Position numbers and translations under genes: made by a program
Assembly: GCF_028748185.1 (NCBI RefSeq)
Contig: NZ_CP118164.1
Span: forward strand, 3,869,814-3,933,813
Origin: Bremerella sp. P1
Lineage (GTDB): Bacteria; Planctomycetota; Planctomycetia; Pirellulales; Pirellulaceae
Direction of reading: 5' to 3'
DNA: 64,000 nt
The notes under the pieces: model-generated
Databases searched by the model: none
Told to the model about the DNA's origin: nothing
The model's input: the letters and a program-made list of their open reading frames with translations, nothing else
Part shown: positions 1 to 10,700 of the stretch, piece after piece
Position numbering within the stretch: position 1 is the stretch's first letter
Layout of the letters: every line of letters starts with the position of its first letter

Positions 1-1251
1 CGAAAGGCCCATTTTGTCGTCGGAGTCGGCTTGTTGAATGAAGTTGACGAACATCGCGACCGAGGATTTCAAAGCCGTGATTGGTTGAGCACTGGCTTTC
101 CACATATCGGTAGACTGTGCGTGCAGGGTTCGTTTTTCCAGCAAGTAGACGATAAAGTTCTGATAGCCGAACTTGTAGCGGAAGCCAGCGTTGTTGTTCT
201 GGCCACTGCTGGAAGTGCAGTAGTTGATGTAGCTGTCCCAACTGCCGCTGTAGGGATAGTCAACCGTATCGAGTCCCAGGGCAGAGAGGAATGTATCGCG
301 GCGAGTAAAGTCAAAGTAGTGAATCTGGTTGGAGCCATCCGCGTTCTTACCGCTATAGGCCCAGACTTCCCGAACCTGGCCACCAGGGCTGTAGGTACCG
401 GTGGTGCCACTTGGGTAGTAAGTGATGATGTCTCCATTGCCTCGACGAACGCGAATTCGGTTGTACGATTTCGTCGAATTGACGACGACCGTGTCGTACT
501 GGTATTCGACGGTGACTTGAGCTTGGGCATCGATTTGAGGAACCGGTCCCTTGGCGACTGCCCACTGCGGGTCAAATTCCAGGTTTCCGTAAATCGGAGA
601 ACCTAGTTCTTCGTACATCTGGAACTGATTGGCAGTAACATGGCCAGCACCAAGTGTATTGAAGGCTTTGAATTCACTGTCATCGTTCATCGACCCGGAG
701 AGATCCAGCACCACCATAATATCGCGTGGCTGGTAGGCCGCGGCACTTTGAGCCTGGATACTGAAGGTATCGCGACCCAGCAGATGACCAAAGAAGAAAG
801 GCATGTTGTCGTACCGCATGCTCACTTTGACGGTGGACGCGGGCCGATCCGAGGGGACAACTTCTTTGGTGGTGTCATCCCATTCACCGAAATTAACGTC
901 GAGCCCTTGGGCGTAGTGGTCCATGAAGTGGGCCACACTTTCTTCGACCGCTTGGTTTTCGTATTCTCTCCATTGAGTCCCGACCGGATTGCGAACAAGA
1001 TATTCGTGAACGGCGTCGGTGGCCGCGTCTTCGCCGTTGATCAGCGAGCCAGCACCGGCCAAGGTGGCCGCGTCGACGCTGCGTTGCAGCTGGGATTGCA
1101 AAGTATACATGTAGCCGACGTCGATGCTGAACGCGAGCATGGCCATCATGACGATCATGAGTACCGCGGACAGGACGACAATGATGCCACGTTTTCGGTG
1201 GGAACCTACGTATGACATTTCCTCGTCGGGGGAAGTAGATCGGCGAAACAT
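1..1251 (-). CDS. TadG-like Flp pilus assembly protein with vWA domain (3' end outside window)
   Basis: Reading from the ATG at 1251 gives 417 codons without a stop to the window edge, so the C-terminus is missing. A purine-rich ribosome site (AGGAGAGAG) sits just before the ATG. Residues 22-44 form one hydrophobic segment behind a basic stretch (HRKRG), followed by the LQRSVDAATLAGA pattern typical of the Tad pseudopilin-like region of TadE/TadG proteins. Around residues 180-190 there is a VVLDLSGSM strand, a complete MIDAS start of a von Willebrand A domain. TadG proteins are anchored in the inner membrane and belong to Flp/Tad pilus secretion systems. No other tad gene lies in the window, so whether it works in a pilus or as a stand-alone anchored vWA protein is open. 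Confidence 0.85.
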   Translation of the reverse strand, partial: MFRRSTSPDEEMSYVGSHRKRGIIVVLSAVLMIVMMAMLAFSIDVGYMYTLQSQLQRSVDAATLAGAGSLINGEDAATDAVHEYLVRNPVGTQWREYENQAVEESVAHFMDHYAQGLDVNFGEWDDTTKEVVPSDRPASTVKVSMRYDNMPFFFGHLLGRDTFSIQAQSAAAYQPRDIMVVLDLSGSMNDDSEFKAFNTLGAGHVTANQFQMYEELGSPIYGNLEFDPQWAVAKGPVPQIDAQAQVTVEYQYDTVVVNSTKSYNRIRVRRGNGDIITYYPSGTTGTYSPGGQVREVWAYSGKNADGSNQIHYFDFTRRDTFLSALGLDTVDYPYSGSWDSYINYCTSSSGQNNNAGFRYKFGYQNFIVYLLEKRTLHAQSTDMWKASAQPITALKSSVAMFVNFIQQADSDDKMGLS

Positions 1252-1554
1252 AGACTCTCTCCTGGACGTTGGAAGAAGTTTGTTGGGTCGCGGCGAGCCG
1301 ATGGAAATTCGTGCTGGCGTGCTCGGGGCAACTGAACTATTTAAAAGGGGCTGAAACGAGATTTAGAGAGTTCGCTTCCATCTGATCGATGATGCTTTTT
1401 CGCAACATGTGGTGATCAGCTTTCTGCGGTAAACCTCTCTGAAGGAGAGAGATGACGAGTGTCCTTGCTAATTAAAAACGTAGGTTACGTCTGATCTCGA
1501 GGTCGGAAAAACCTTTCAGATTGCGCGAAATGTGGACACGAATTTGGGAAGAGC
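1252..1554. other. Intergenic region between divergent genes
   Basis: This 303-base gap separates the minus-strand TadG-like gene from the plus-strand ATP-grasp gene, so it should hold both promoters. An AT-rich patch around 1468-1480 could be part of the plus-strand promoter, but I find no convincing -35/-10 pair, hairpin or small ORF with a good ribosome site. Confidence 0.4.
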
Positions 1555-2703
1555 ATGGTACAGCGAATCGGATTGATCGGTGCTAGTTGCCGAGCCATGG
1601 CCGCATCTCTTGTGCGTGGCGGGTTTTCCGTCACCGCTGCCGATATGTTTGCCGACTATGACTTGGGGCAGATCGGTGAGGTCAAGGGCTTGCGCAACTA
1701 TCCCTGGTCGGCTCGAAGATGGCTGCGCGAGACGGAACTGGATGCTTGGTGCTACACAGGTGGGCTAGAGAATTACCCCCGGTTAATCGAGCGGATGGCC
1801 GCCGAGAAGCGGTTGCTGGGTAATTCGCCGCAGACACTGCGAATGGTTCGCGATCCGTTCTGGCTGGCGGACTTAGCAAAACGCTATGGTTTTGAATTTC
1901 CGGAAACGTGTCGTGTTCATGATCCGGACTATGATCCCATCCATCCCAGGCCAAGTGATCAGTGGCTGCTCAAGCCGTATCGATCGGCCGGCGGATTAAA
2001 TATCGAAAGGGTGAGTGCCTTGCCGGCGTTGGCTCACCGATTCTATTTGCAGCGGAAGTTGCCGGGCGTGCCGATGTCCGCCGTGGTCTTGTCGACCTCA
2101 CAAGGATGCCAGATCGTGGGTGTTAATCGGCTGCACGGGGGAAACGAGTTCGGAGCTCCTGGTCCGTATGTTTTTGTTGGAGCGATTACCCTAGGAACAC
2201 CGTCGACGATCGCGCTCGATCCGATTGTCCGTGCCATTCATGACGAGGCAGGCATGATTGGGCTTTGGGGAATCGACTTTCTGCAAACCGATCGTCCGAC
2301 ACTGCTCGAAGTCAATCCTCGTTGGACGGCGAGTATCGCTTTGCATGAGCGGATGCGAGAGAATCCTTTGATGCCTTGTCATATTCAGGCTTGTCTTGAT
2401 GCGGAGGTCAAACTGAGCGAGCGGTTCGCCTATTGGTCCAGTGGAGCCAGGATTGTCTATGCGTCGCAGCGGTTGGAGTTTACTGATCGGATGCTGCGCA
2501 AGATTCAGGAGGCATTCTCACTGACCGAAGAAAGTTTTCTCGCCAATCCGAGAGTTGGTGATATTCCCATGCCGGGGACAATCATCGATGTTGGCAGCCC
2601 CGTTTGCACGTTGTATGCCGACGGTAAGACCGAGGAATTGGCCGAAGAAGAATTGCGAAGTAGCCAAGAGATGCTCGAGGAGATCATCTACGCTGGGTTT
2701 TAG
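1555..2703 (+). CDS. ATP-grasp carboligase-like protein (COG2232 type)
   Basis: A 382-aa protein. The N-terminus (IGLIGASCRAMAASLVRGG) is a glycine-rich nucleotide-type fold followed by an acidic FADYDL stretch. The middle, about residues 110-280, is ATP-grasp-like, with LLKPYRSAGG (the lysine strand and Gly-rich loop) and LLEVNPRWTAS (the metal-binding EVNPR motif). The C-terminus ends in a beta-rich tail (GDIPMPGTIIDVGSPVCTLYA). This arrangement matches predicted carboligases related to biotin carboxylase. From family knowledge, such proteins occur beside tetrahydromethanopterin C1-transfer genes in methylotrophs and planctomycetes (orf17 type), so a role in that cofactor's synthesis is possible but is inferred. 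It converges with the next gene, the stop codons overlapping by four bases. Confidence 0.72.
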   Translation: MVQRIGLIGASCRAMAASLVRGGFSVTAADMFADYDLGQIGEVKGLRNYPWSARRWLRETELDAWCYTGGLENYPRLIERMAAEKRLLGNSPQTLRMVRDPFWLADLAKRYGFEFPETCRVHDPDYDPIHPRPSDQWLLKPYRSAGGLNIERVSALPALAHRFYLQRKLPGVPMSAVVLSTSQGCQIVGVNRLHGGNEFGAPGPYVFVGAITLGTPSTIALDPIVRAIHDEAGMIGLWGIDFLQTDRPTLLEVNPRWTASIALHERMRENPLMPCHIQACLDAEVKLSERFAYWSSGARIVYASQRLEFTDRMLRKIQEAFSLTEESFLANPRVGDIPMPGTIIDVGSPVCTLYADGKTEELAEEELRSSQEMLEEIIYAGF

Positions 2704-3467
2704 TCCTCTGGGGACTGGTGATTCTGGGCCAACTCTTCCGGCGTTGGTTTCCACTTCTTGCCGGCCAGGGTTGGTTCGTAGTCGGCTTGGCCAGCCAACT
2801 GGGCGATCGCTTTGACTGCCGCCACAATCATCTCTTTGTCCGATTCGAAATCACTTGGGTAGATCAGGTCACCCACGGTGATTTGAACCTGGGCTCGCAT
2901 GAAGAAGGGACTGGTCACCGTCTTGTTATAGGGGGCACCCTGAATGTAGACCGGGAGGATCGGGACGTCCGCTTTGCGGGCCAAAAGTGCCGCACCAGGG
3001 CGAACGGGCATCATAAACTGGTCCGAGGTATTGATTCGTCCCTCCGGCAATACGCCTACCCATTTTCCCTCGTGGAGGAGCCTGACCGCTTCGCGAATCG
3101 ATGCGTTGTCGATTCCTCCGCGACGTGTAGGAATAGCGCCGGTTTCGTTCAGGAACCAACCGAAAAACCAGTTGCTAAAGAACTCTCTGGCCACAAACCA
3201 GCGGACTCTTCGTTTGGCGGCCAGGTGGATAAAAAAGGGATCTACGCTACTTCGATGGTTCGCAACAATGACCGCGCCTTGATCCTCCGATAGCGGTAGT
3301 CCGTAGGGGGCCTTAGTATGCCAAAGGAATCGCAATAAGATAAAAGCCGTGCGATCTAACAGAAATTGGACTATGGTGTACTCTGTACGGCGAGCGAAAA
3401 GCCAAAGCACGGTAAATGCCACCAGTAAGGTGGATACTACCAAGCCGAGTACCAACGAAACGTTCAA
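2700..3467 (-). CDS. 1-acyl-sn-glycerol-3-phosphate acyltransferase family (PlsC-like)
   Basis: Membrane acyltransferase of the lysophosphatidate family, transferring fatty acyl groups to lysophospholipid or a related acceptor. An N-terminal membrane helix (SLVLGLVVSTLLVAFTVLWL) precedes the catalytic NHRSSVD motif, which fits the HX4D block near residue 71, and the later acceptor motif VLPEGRIN. Length about 255 aa is normal. The start is uncertain. The open frame extends to a GTG at 3530, but that would overlap the divergent phosphodiesterase gene and lacks a ribosome site, so I chose the TTG at 3467 just before the membrane helix. The 3' end overlaps the preceding convergent gene by four bases. 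Confidence 0.8.
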   Translation of the reverse strand: MNVSLVLGLVVSTLLVAFTVLWLFARRTEYTIVQFLLDRTAFILLRFLWHTKAPYGLPLSEDQGAVIVANHRSSVDPFFIHLAAKRRVRWFVAREFFSNWFFGWFLNETGAIPTRRGGIDNASIREAVRLLHEGKWVGVLPEGRINTSDQFMMPVRPGAALLARKADVPILPVYIQGAPYNKTVTSPFFMRAQVQITVGDLIYPSDFESDKEMIVAAVKAIAQLAGQADYEPTLAGKKWKPTPEELAQNHQSPED

Positions 3468-3494
3468 TTCTTGATCGGGATTAGGGGGTACAAA

Positions 3495-3977
3495 GTGCAA
3501 ATCGGAATTGTCAGCGACACACACGGGCACAGTCGTTTTGCCCAGTCCGCTGCATACATGCTGGAAACGTTCTCAGTAGAGCAAGTTTTGCACTGCGGTG
3601 ATATCGGGAGTACGGGCGTCGTCGAGATTTTCTCGAAGTGGCCGACACACTATGTCTACGGAAATACCGATGATAGCCGAAGTGTGCTCCAAGAGGAGAT
3701 CGAAGCAAGTGGAGGCCGCTATTATGGCCAAGTTGCCGACATCGAGCTTGGCGGCCGCCGGATAGGCATGACCCATGGAGACGATCCGGCCCTATTGATG
3801 CGAATGATCCGCAGCGAAGAGTATGACCTGGTCTGCTCGGGTCATACTCACCAGGTGAATGTGCGCCAGGTTGGGCATACGCTGGTTCTAAATCCTGGAG
3901 CACTCTTTCGCGCTGTCAGGCACACGATTGCCATCGTCGATCTTGTGACCATGCATCACGAGATCGTGGAAGTTTAG
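3495..3977 (+). CDS. YfcE/MJ0936-family metallophosphoesterase
   Basis: A 160-aa calcineurin-like phosphodiesterase. Metal-binding motifs are in order: SDTHGH near the start, HCGDIG around residue 40, YGNTDD (GNxD block), then MTHGD and CSGHTHQ near the C-terminus. The small size without extra domains fits the YfcE/MJ0936 group, which hydrolyses phosphodiesters with a dinuclear metal centre in the cytosol; the natural substrate is unknown. The GTG at 3495 is preferred over the upstream in-frame TTG at 3471 because TTAGGGGGT (3481-3489) is an ideal ribosome site and the protein then begins directly at the first beta strand (QIGIVSDTHG). Its stop overlaps the stop of the convergent rimI-like gene by four bases. 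Confidence 0.86.
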   Translation: MQIGIVSDTHGHSRFAQSAAYMLETFSVEQVLHCGDIGSTGVVEIFSKWPTHYVYGNTDDSRSVLQEEIEASGGRYYGQVADIELGGRRIGMTHGDDPALLMRMIRSEEYDLVCSGHTHQVNVRQVGHTLVLNPGALFRAVRHTIAIVDLVTMHHEIVEV

Positions 3978-4489
3978 CTGGCCAGACGTGCGATTCGGTT
4001 GACCGGAGTGTATCCGCCTGCTTCCATCTGCTTGTATTGCATCAGGTAGGCGTCTTCAGTCGTGTCTTCGTAGAAGTCACGCAGCAGTGAAATCGCTTTG
4101 AAGTCGAGACTGCGGAAAAACTTCTGAGCTTCCAGGTTCGTTTCGCGAACTTCGAGAAGGATCTGGCGTCGTCGACGATGAGTCAACTTGGAAACCAGTT
4201 TGCCGATCATCTGGCGACCAACACCAGCACGACGCATCGAAGGAGCGACGGCGAGATTCAACAGGTGCAATCGAGTATTGAGGATCTCATAGATCATGTA
4301 GCCGGCAATGCGGTCTTCGTGCTCGGCAACCATACCGATGCAGTTGCGTTCACGAAGGCATTTGACGAACTCTTCTTCACTCCAGGCGTATTCGAAGCTG
4401 AGGCTTTCAATATCGAGAACCTCTTGCATATCGCGTCGAATCATCCAGCGGATATGAACAGGCAAAGTTCGTTGACTAATTTGACTCAT
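3974..4489 (-). CDS. rimI: Ribosomal-protein-alanine N-acetyltransferase (RimI-like GNAT)
   Basis: A 171-aa GNAT acetyltransferase. The acetyl-CoA loop RAGVGR is at residues 87-92, preceded by the LLNLAVAPSMRR strand, and the C-terminus has the LEVRETNLEAQKFFRSLDF pattern (LEVRxxNxxAxxxYxxxGF) characteristic of RimI, the enzyme that acetylates the N-terminus of ribosomal protein bS18. A strong GGAAGGAG site precedes the ATG. The N-terminal tail of about 14 residues and the C-terminal tail after the DAYLM segment are longer than in E. coli RimI. A related substrate is possible, since bacteria carry several RimI-like enzymes. Confidence 0.82.
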   Translation of the reverse strand: MSQISQRTLPVHIRWMIRRDMQEVLDIESLSFEYAWSEEEFVKCLRERNCIGMVAEHEDRIAGYMIYEILNTRLHLLNLAVAPSMRRAGVGRQMIGKLVSKLTHRRRRQILLEVRETNLEAQKFFRSLDFKAISLLRDFYEDTTEDAYLMQYKQMEAGGYTPVNRIARLAS

Positions 4490-4738
4490 GCCGGACTCCT
4501 TCCGAAATAGCCAAAGCTGTATTTAGCCGAGAGCGTTTAGTGCCAATCGTTTGGTTGCCTTTCGCATCGATCTCGGAAAGGCATCCTCCTCACGACCGGC
4601 TCGGATTGTCTGTCTGAGGAAGCGGTAACCTATCAGAATTGGCGAAATGTGCCAAGCCGAAAGACGGCCTCTTTGCACAGCGAACTAGATGCACCCGACG
4701 CTAGCTATCAAACCACGTCGAAAAGTCCCGCTAACCGG

Positions 4739-7700
4739 CTAACTTCGCCCCAACAGGGCACTGGCTCGGAAGGGAAGCGAAGCCCAGACAACCATCGCAA
4801 TTAGCAGTAAACCAATGAAGTGCGGGGGAAGGAAAAGCCACCAGAAAAGCCCGGCTAAAACACCACAAATCTGTGGATTGCGACTCATCCAATCTCGTGC
4901 ATGTTGTACTTGCTGGACCAGAAGCGGGGGAGTTGCCACAAGAAGCCCGATCGCAACCAGGGCCAGCAGGCTCGTCATGATCGGCGGCCAGTAGGAATAC
5001 GCGCGGGGAGAGGATGGGCGGATGGAAAGCGGACCGGAATTCGACGAAAGTCGATAGTAGTGGAAACGGTCATTCGTCCCTTCTGCGGCCGAATAAAACC
5101 TATCGGATGTTAGCCCTTGCTCGGCGTCTGGGGAAACAGTCCAGGATTCCACTTCGGTCACATTATCACCCAGTAACTTCGTGACAATGTCTAATGTATT
5201 GTCAGGTGTCTCGCCTCGCTTACGGAGGATCTCTTGGAATTGAGTTACGGCAGCGAAGGCCTGCTCCATCCGCAGTTTATCCCAGCGTTGAATTTCGGCC
5301 GTTGAGAGTCCAGACTGCGTATCTCGCGACGCGTCTTTCAACTGAAACGCCGAAGTCACCTGATCGCGGCTCCAAGCCATTCGATCGAGATGGGGGGCGT
5401 TTTCGAGTGTCCACTGGGGTGGTAGGGAAGCCCGCAACATCTCTTCGACTTTGATCGGGAAGTTCAGTGACGGACGCTCTAACTGGTAAAGTTCCTTTTG
5501 GCTTGGAACCAGTTTCGACGAGAACGCGATTTCCACCACCTGCGGCAGGCTATTCGACTTCAACGGAACCCGTACGATGCGTTCAGCCTGTTCTTCGATA
5601 TGACGCTGACGATCGAAATCGACCGAGATGCCCAGGACTTCGACCTCTTGAGGGATCTTAAACTCGACCGCGTTGTTTCCTTGCGGAACAACCGAGACGC
5701 GCGTCAGCCCAATCGCTCTTCCTTTGGAATCAACTTGAAGGGTCGTTTCCAGGCTGCTAATCACGGGATTGCCCGTAGGGTTGGCTCGCTGCATCATCTG
5801 ACACAAGTAGTCAGGCCGCGTGGCATTGAGTAGTTGATGCGTTTCCGGGGTGTTTGCGATCAACCAGCGACCTGACACCGTTGTGGGGCGCAGTGCCTGG
5901 GAAAGCCATAGGACCTCCTGGTCATCCACTTCGCGTGGCACAGCCACCCATTGGCTGACGCGGTGTTGCCCAATCAATCGAATCGGGGAAAAGGACACGC
6001 GTCTTCCTGGTGTGGTCTTCAGTGTGCCGATCCATTCGAATGCGAAGGAACTCGGCAAAGTCGATCGCGGGATAAGGGTATAAACATACGCGGACTCATC
6101 GGGAAGAAGTCGCGACGTAACATCGAACCCGTCAATCGAAGTAACGTCCAGTTCGATCTCCTTGGGAACTAACCATTGGAGATAGCCGACACTGCCACTA
6201 CGAATGTCGATCTTGCCAACCCACTTAAGTTGCCATTGGCTATCGATTCGATTTACGACTGTTAGGAGATCGCTGGAGATCACCACGTTATTGGGAAGAA
6301 CTTGCCACTCGAGCGGGAGTGCCGGATCAACCGATTGCCAGATCCCAACGTTCATGATCTGGTCGTTGTTCGGTTCCGAGATTTCTTCCTGGATGGGAAT
6401 CAGGTTCATCGTGCTGGCTGGGCGAACCAGAACCGAATGATCTCGGACAATCTGTATACGACTCGACTGGGTATGGACTTCATGAATGTTGATGGGAGCC
6501 ATCTTCACTTCATGAACTTCAGGCGATAACCAGTTCCTTCCGGTAATCGCAAGCTCTTGCAGCCCGCTGACATCGGACAACAGCAATATCCCCAGTTCCC
6601 CACTCTTTATGTCGTAGTGCCACTGGATCGGTCGCAAGAGTCCGTCGACCAAGTATTGAACAGAATCAACTTCACAGCCAGGCATCATCTCGACAACGTA
6701 CTGCTTGGCCTTGCCCGAGTAAGTTTCGATCTGGGCTTTGATATCAAAATCGAAGCCGTCCTCATCAAACATCAGGCGATATCGCAGGTCTGCGTTGCCG
6801 CGTGTTGCGATCGGACGAGTCGAGATGAGCCAGTCCAGCGGCTCGAGGGTGCCCACCGCCACGGCAAAGCGGAAGCGTGGTTCGTCTTCGTCCCACTCTC
6901 TGAGAAATTCTTCCTGAGACAGGATGCTGACACGTGACTGGGCCTGACTTTGTACCTGCAACTGGCTTGTTGCGGCAACGGCCACCCAGCGGCGTTGGAG
7001 CAATCCGTTGATGACTTCGACGTTGGGAAATCGAAGCTGGCCAACCTGTTGAGCACCTTCCAGCGAGAACCTTAGATCGACTTGCTCGACTGGCGCATCT
7101 CCATCCAGCAGGTGAATGGCGTAGGTCCGTGTGGAAGCGGAAAGGCTGGTCGATTTCACTTCCGCCGTCCAGCCAAGAGCTTGCTGCATATCCAACGTTA
7201 GACGGGAGTCGACAGCCAGCACGATCGGTCCCATCTCTTCAGGGCGACTCGTCAAGTCAAGCCGGACGCGAAGTTGAACGTTCTCATCGTTGAACTCGAG
7301 CAGGTCTAGCTCTCGGAATTCAAAGGTCGATTGAAGTTCCGATGACTTCCACTCCAGATCGAATCCGTTCACGGTACCTAGGGGAATGGTTTGCCGAATT
7401 GTCGATGCTTCAATCGAAACCTCGCGATCGTCAAATCGTATCAAGGGTGACCCCAATTGCATGGAATCGGCGATCGTGACAGCCGTGCTGGTGAGTGACG
7501 GAGTGTCAATGTGTAAGCGAAGAGGACCATCTTCGCTTTGCTGCAAGGGGACACTACTGTTGATCACGATCGTGTGATGTCCCATTTCCTTAATGGAAAG
7601 GACAAGCTCGTTCTCGTCCGTGTTAAATGGATTCGGAAGAATGCTTCCTGTATCGGCGACGCTTCCGACTTGGTCAACAGCTGTATTGATGCCGGTTCCC

Positions 7701-10700
7701 AGCTGAGAATCGTACGGAAGTCGAATCGTCTGATTGGTCTTCGTCGTAACGAGTTCGATATGGGTCGTCACGGTCATCTCTGGCGTCAACTCGAGCGAAT
7801 CAACGAGCGCGAATTCATAACGCATCCCTTCCACGATCCAAAGCGGAATGACGTCCTCAGGTTGATCCGACAAATCACTGAGTCGTTCATAGAGCGGCAA
7901 CGGAAGATAGGCTTGTCCGACTGGCTTACGGCTGGAGTCCATCGGTATAAGCACGGGATAGACCGTGGGTTTTGTGACGGAATCTGAAACCGGATCTTGT
8001 GCCATGGTTGGCGTAGCTCCATGCCCCAGCCAGGATAGTGTGAGAGCCAAGATCAAGCTGGTCACGGTAACCGTCGAACCCGTCGAGTACTTCCAGGCGG
8101 CTTCGGTCGGTCGAATGAGGAGATAGGAGCCCAGGCCACCCAAGATCAGCCCCAAAAAACAGGCCGACGAAATGGGAGCCGTCACATCCGGCAGCCATGG
8201 CACGAGCACGAGTAGCACGAGCAGAACGACACAAAACACGCGAGGCACCCTGAGGAACCCAAAGGCACCAATAAATAGCGCGACCATGAGAATCGCAAGG
8301 CTGACCATCAAGAGAGAGACTCGATGGACGACCCAAATGGAACCTGGCGGAAGCGGTAAGGTATTGGCCTCGGCAATCTTGGCCGGTTGGTGGCTTGAAA
8401 TCAGATCGGCCTGGAAAAGTCCCGACCAAAGCCCGTTACGAATGCGATCGCCGAACTTCGACCAGCGAGGGCTAGGATACTGAACTTGCTGGATCAGGCT
8501 ACCCAATGCGAACTCTCGTTCCTCCGTTGAGGTGGGGAACTCGGCCGTAGCAAATTTCGGTGAGACGGACCGAATCAGCGAAATGGGGCCAGGGTTGATC
8601 TGGTAATGCATTTCTAGTTCGCCGGAAGACAAGGCTTCCGGTAATTCGACCTCGACCTTTTGTCCGTCTTGCGTCCAGAGCGTCCAGGGTTCCCCATTCC
8701 ATTGAATCAGTTCGACCTTGGCATCTTCCGGCAACGTGAAAACAGCCGACGAAGTACTTTGACTGACAATTGTCCAAACCGAGTTCATGCGTTGCCGACC
8801 GTTGTTTTCGATGCTGACGCAGTGATTGGCTTGGGTCGAGAAAACATCCGGTAGCGGCTGGGCCCCTTGCCACTGGCAGGTAACCAACTGCGAGATGTTC
8901 TCGGCCAATCGTCGGATTTCGTCCGGACGGTAATCAAGTCGCGTGACTTCCAACGAGGTGTCGAAATCGGAATCGAGGTAAATCTTTCGCAGCAGTACCG
9001 GATCAATCGTCAGTCGACATGTTTCTGGTGTGGTCAGGGTAAGCACGCCGGACTGGGCTTCCGCTGAAGGAACGGCAAGCAGCAGTGGTTCGGAGAATTG
9101 TTCTTCCTGCAGGGGAAAACTGCCACGCAAGATCAAGGGAAACGAACTATCCGATGGCGGTCGCATTTCGTAGATGTAATACGGTTCGCGCTGATTGGGG
9201 CCTTCGCCAGCGGAAGTCGTAATGGCCGTCCAACGAATCGGCGCCAAGTCAGGAGTCGTCCAGGAAACATCCTCGGACCAAGGTTGCGTCGACCAGACGA
9301 AAATGGTCTCGGGCAAGAGGCCTGTACCACTCAAGCGGATGGCTGCCTGGCGACGCGTGGATGTTTCGTTGGCGGTAATCTGCACGTCCATTTCGGCATC
9401 GTAGGTCGCACGTTTTCGAGTCACGCGAGTCAGGTGCTGCAGATCGGATCTTCCACGAATCTCAAACGCCGGTATTTGCCACTTGGTCCCAAACATCCGT
9501 TGGATTTCTACGGGAGCTTCCGAGATCAATCGGCGTGCGACCAGTCCTTCTGGTTCAAGCTGAAGATCGAATCCTGGGGCAGGCTTCACCGAGAGCCATT
9601 CGACATGACCAATTCCCGGAGGAAAGTCGAAGGGGCGGAAGTCGGCAATTTTCAAATTTCCGAAGTCATTTTCACGCGTGCGACGCAGTGTGACCTGGAA
9701 ATCGCCTAGCTCGGCCACATCTTCAATACGCAGTAGCCGCTGCTGGTCACGAGTTGTTTCTTCCCATCGAACGGCTGTGCTTTCGGGGAATCGCTGTACC
9801 GACTCTACCTGCCAGCCTGGCGACAGTGGCAACTCGAGGTGATCGGTCGGATCATCTCGCTCGAGAATGTGAATCACGCTGTCCGACTGAATCATCAAGT
9901 CGTTGACGGTCGCCTTATGCCCCATCGACGTGCGAAGTTTACTTTGTCGGCGAAACAACTGCAGGCCGATCTGAGCAGATTCGTCGAACAGTCGAAACTT
10001 AAGATTGGATCGTCCGAGCGAATTATGCGGGACGAAGTCGACTTGTTGGGCGTTCTTGAGTGTGCAGAACGAAAGGTTGATTCCCTCATCCAATTGCACC
10101 GCGACGACATGCGATTCGGTTGGCTGCGAAGTGATGCTAATAATGGGAAGATCGATGTGAGAATAATCCCCGAGGGTAATTGGAGTTAATCCTTGAACCG
10201 AGATCGCCGCGGTTTCTCCCATCGTGAAGACCGCTTGGGGAATGATCAGTGACTGGTGACCTTCCGGCGTTTCGTGCAGATCGAGGTTGTCAAGGATCTG
10301 ACCGTTAACCGAAGCTCGAGTGACAACCAGTTCTTTCGGTATTGAAAGATCCAAGGTGGCTTGGGGCGGCGACTGAAGCGAAACCTGAGTGTTGACTTCG
10401 CATACGTTATCTTGCACGTGATAACGTGTCGATTGCGTTGCGACGGCGGCATCGGATTGAAAGAGCCGATCGCTGGTAAGTAGCGAAAACTTAAGCTTTC
10501 CCTGCCATTGTGGGCTTAGATGCCAAACGTTAGTCTCTTCGTCGCTGTCATCCGAATCGCCAGGGCCTTCCAGCAAAATGCCTTCCTGGATGACCACTTG
10601 CCATTGGGAAGGGAGTTCCAGGTAGAAATCGACTTTCGGTGCAAATGCCAGGTTCAGGTCGACCGTTAACTCGTCGCTGTTTCGAGCGGAGGCTTGGTAA

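Noticed and set aside
31-606. Plus-strand 191-aa ORF at the left end
   Set aside because: It is antisense to the TadG-like gene, which has a signal-anchor helix and a vWA MIDAS motif in the real frame.
3468-3530. N-terminal extension of the PlsC-like protein to the GTG at 3530
   Set aside because: It would overlap the divergent phosphodiesterase gene, lacks a ribosome site and adds residues unlike the family.
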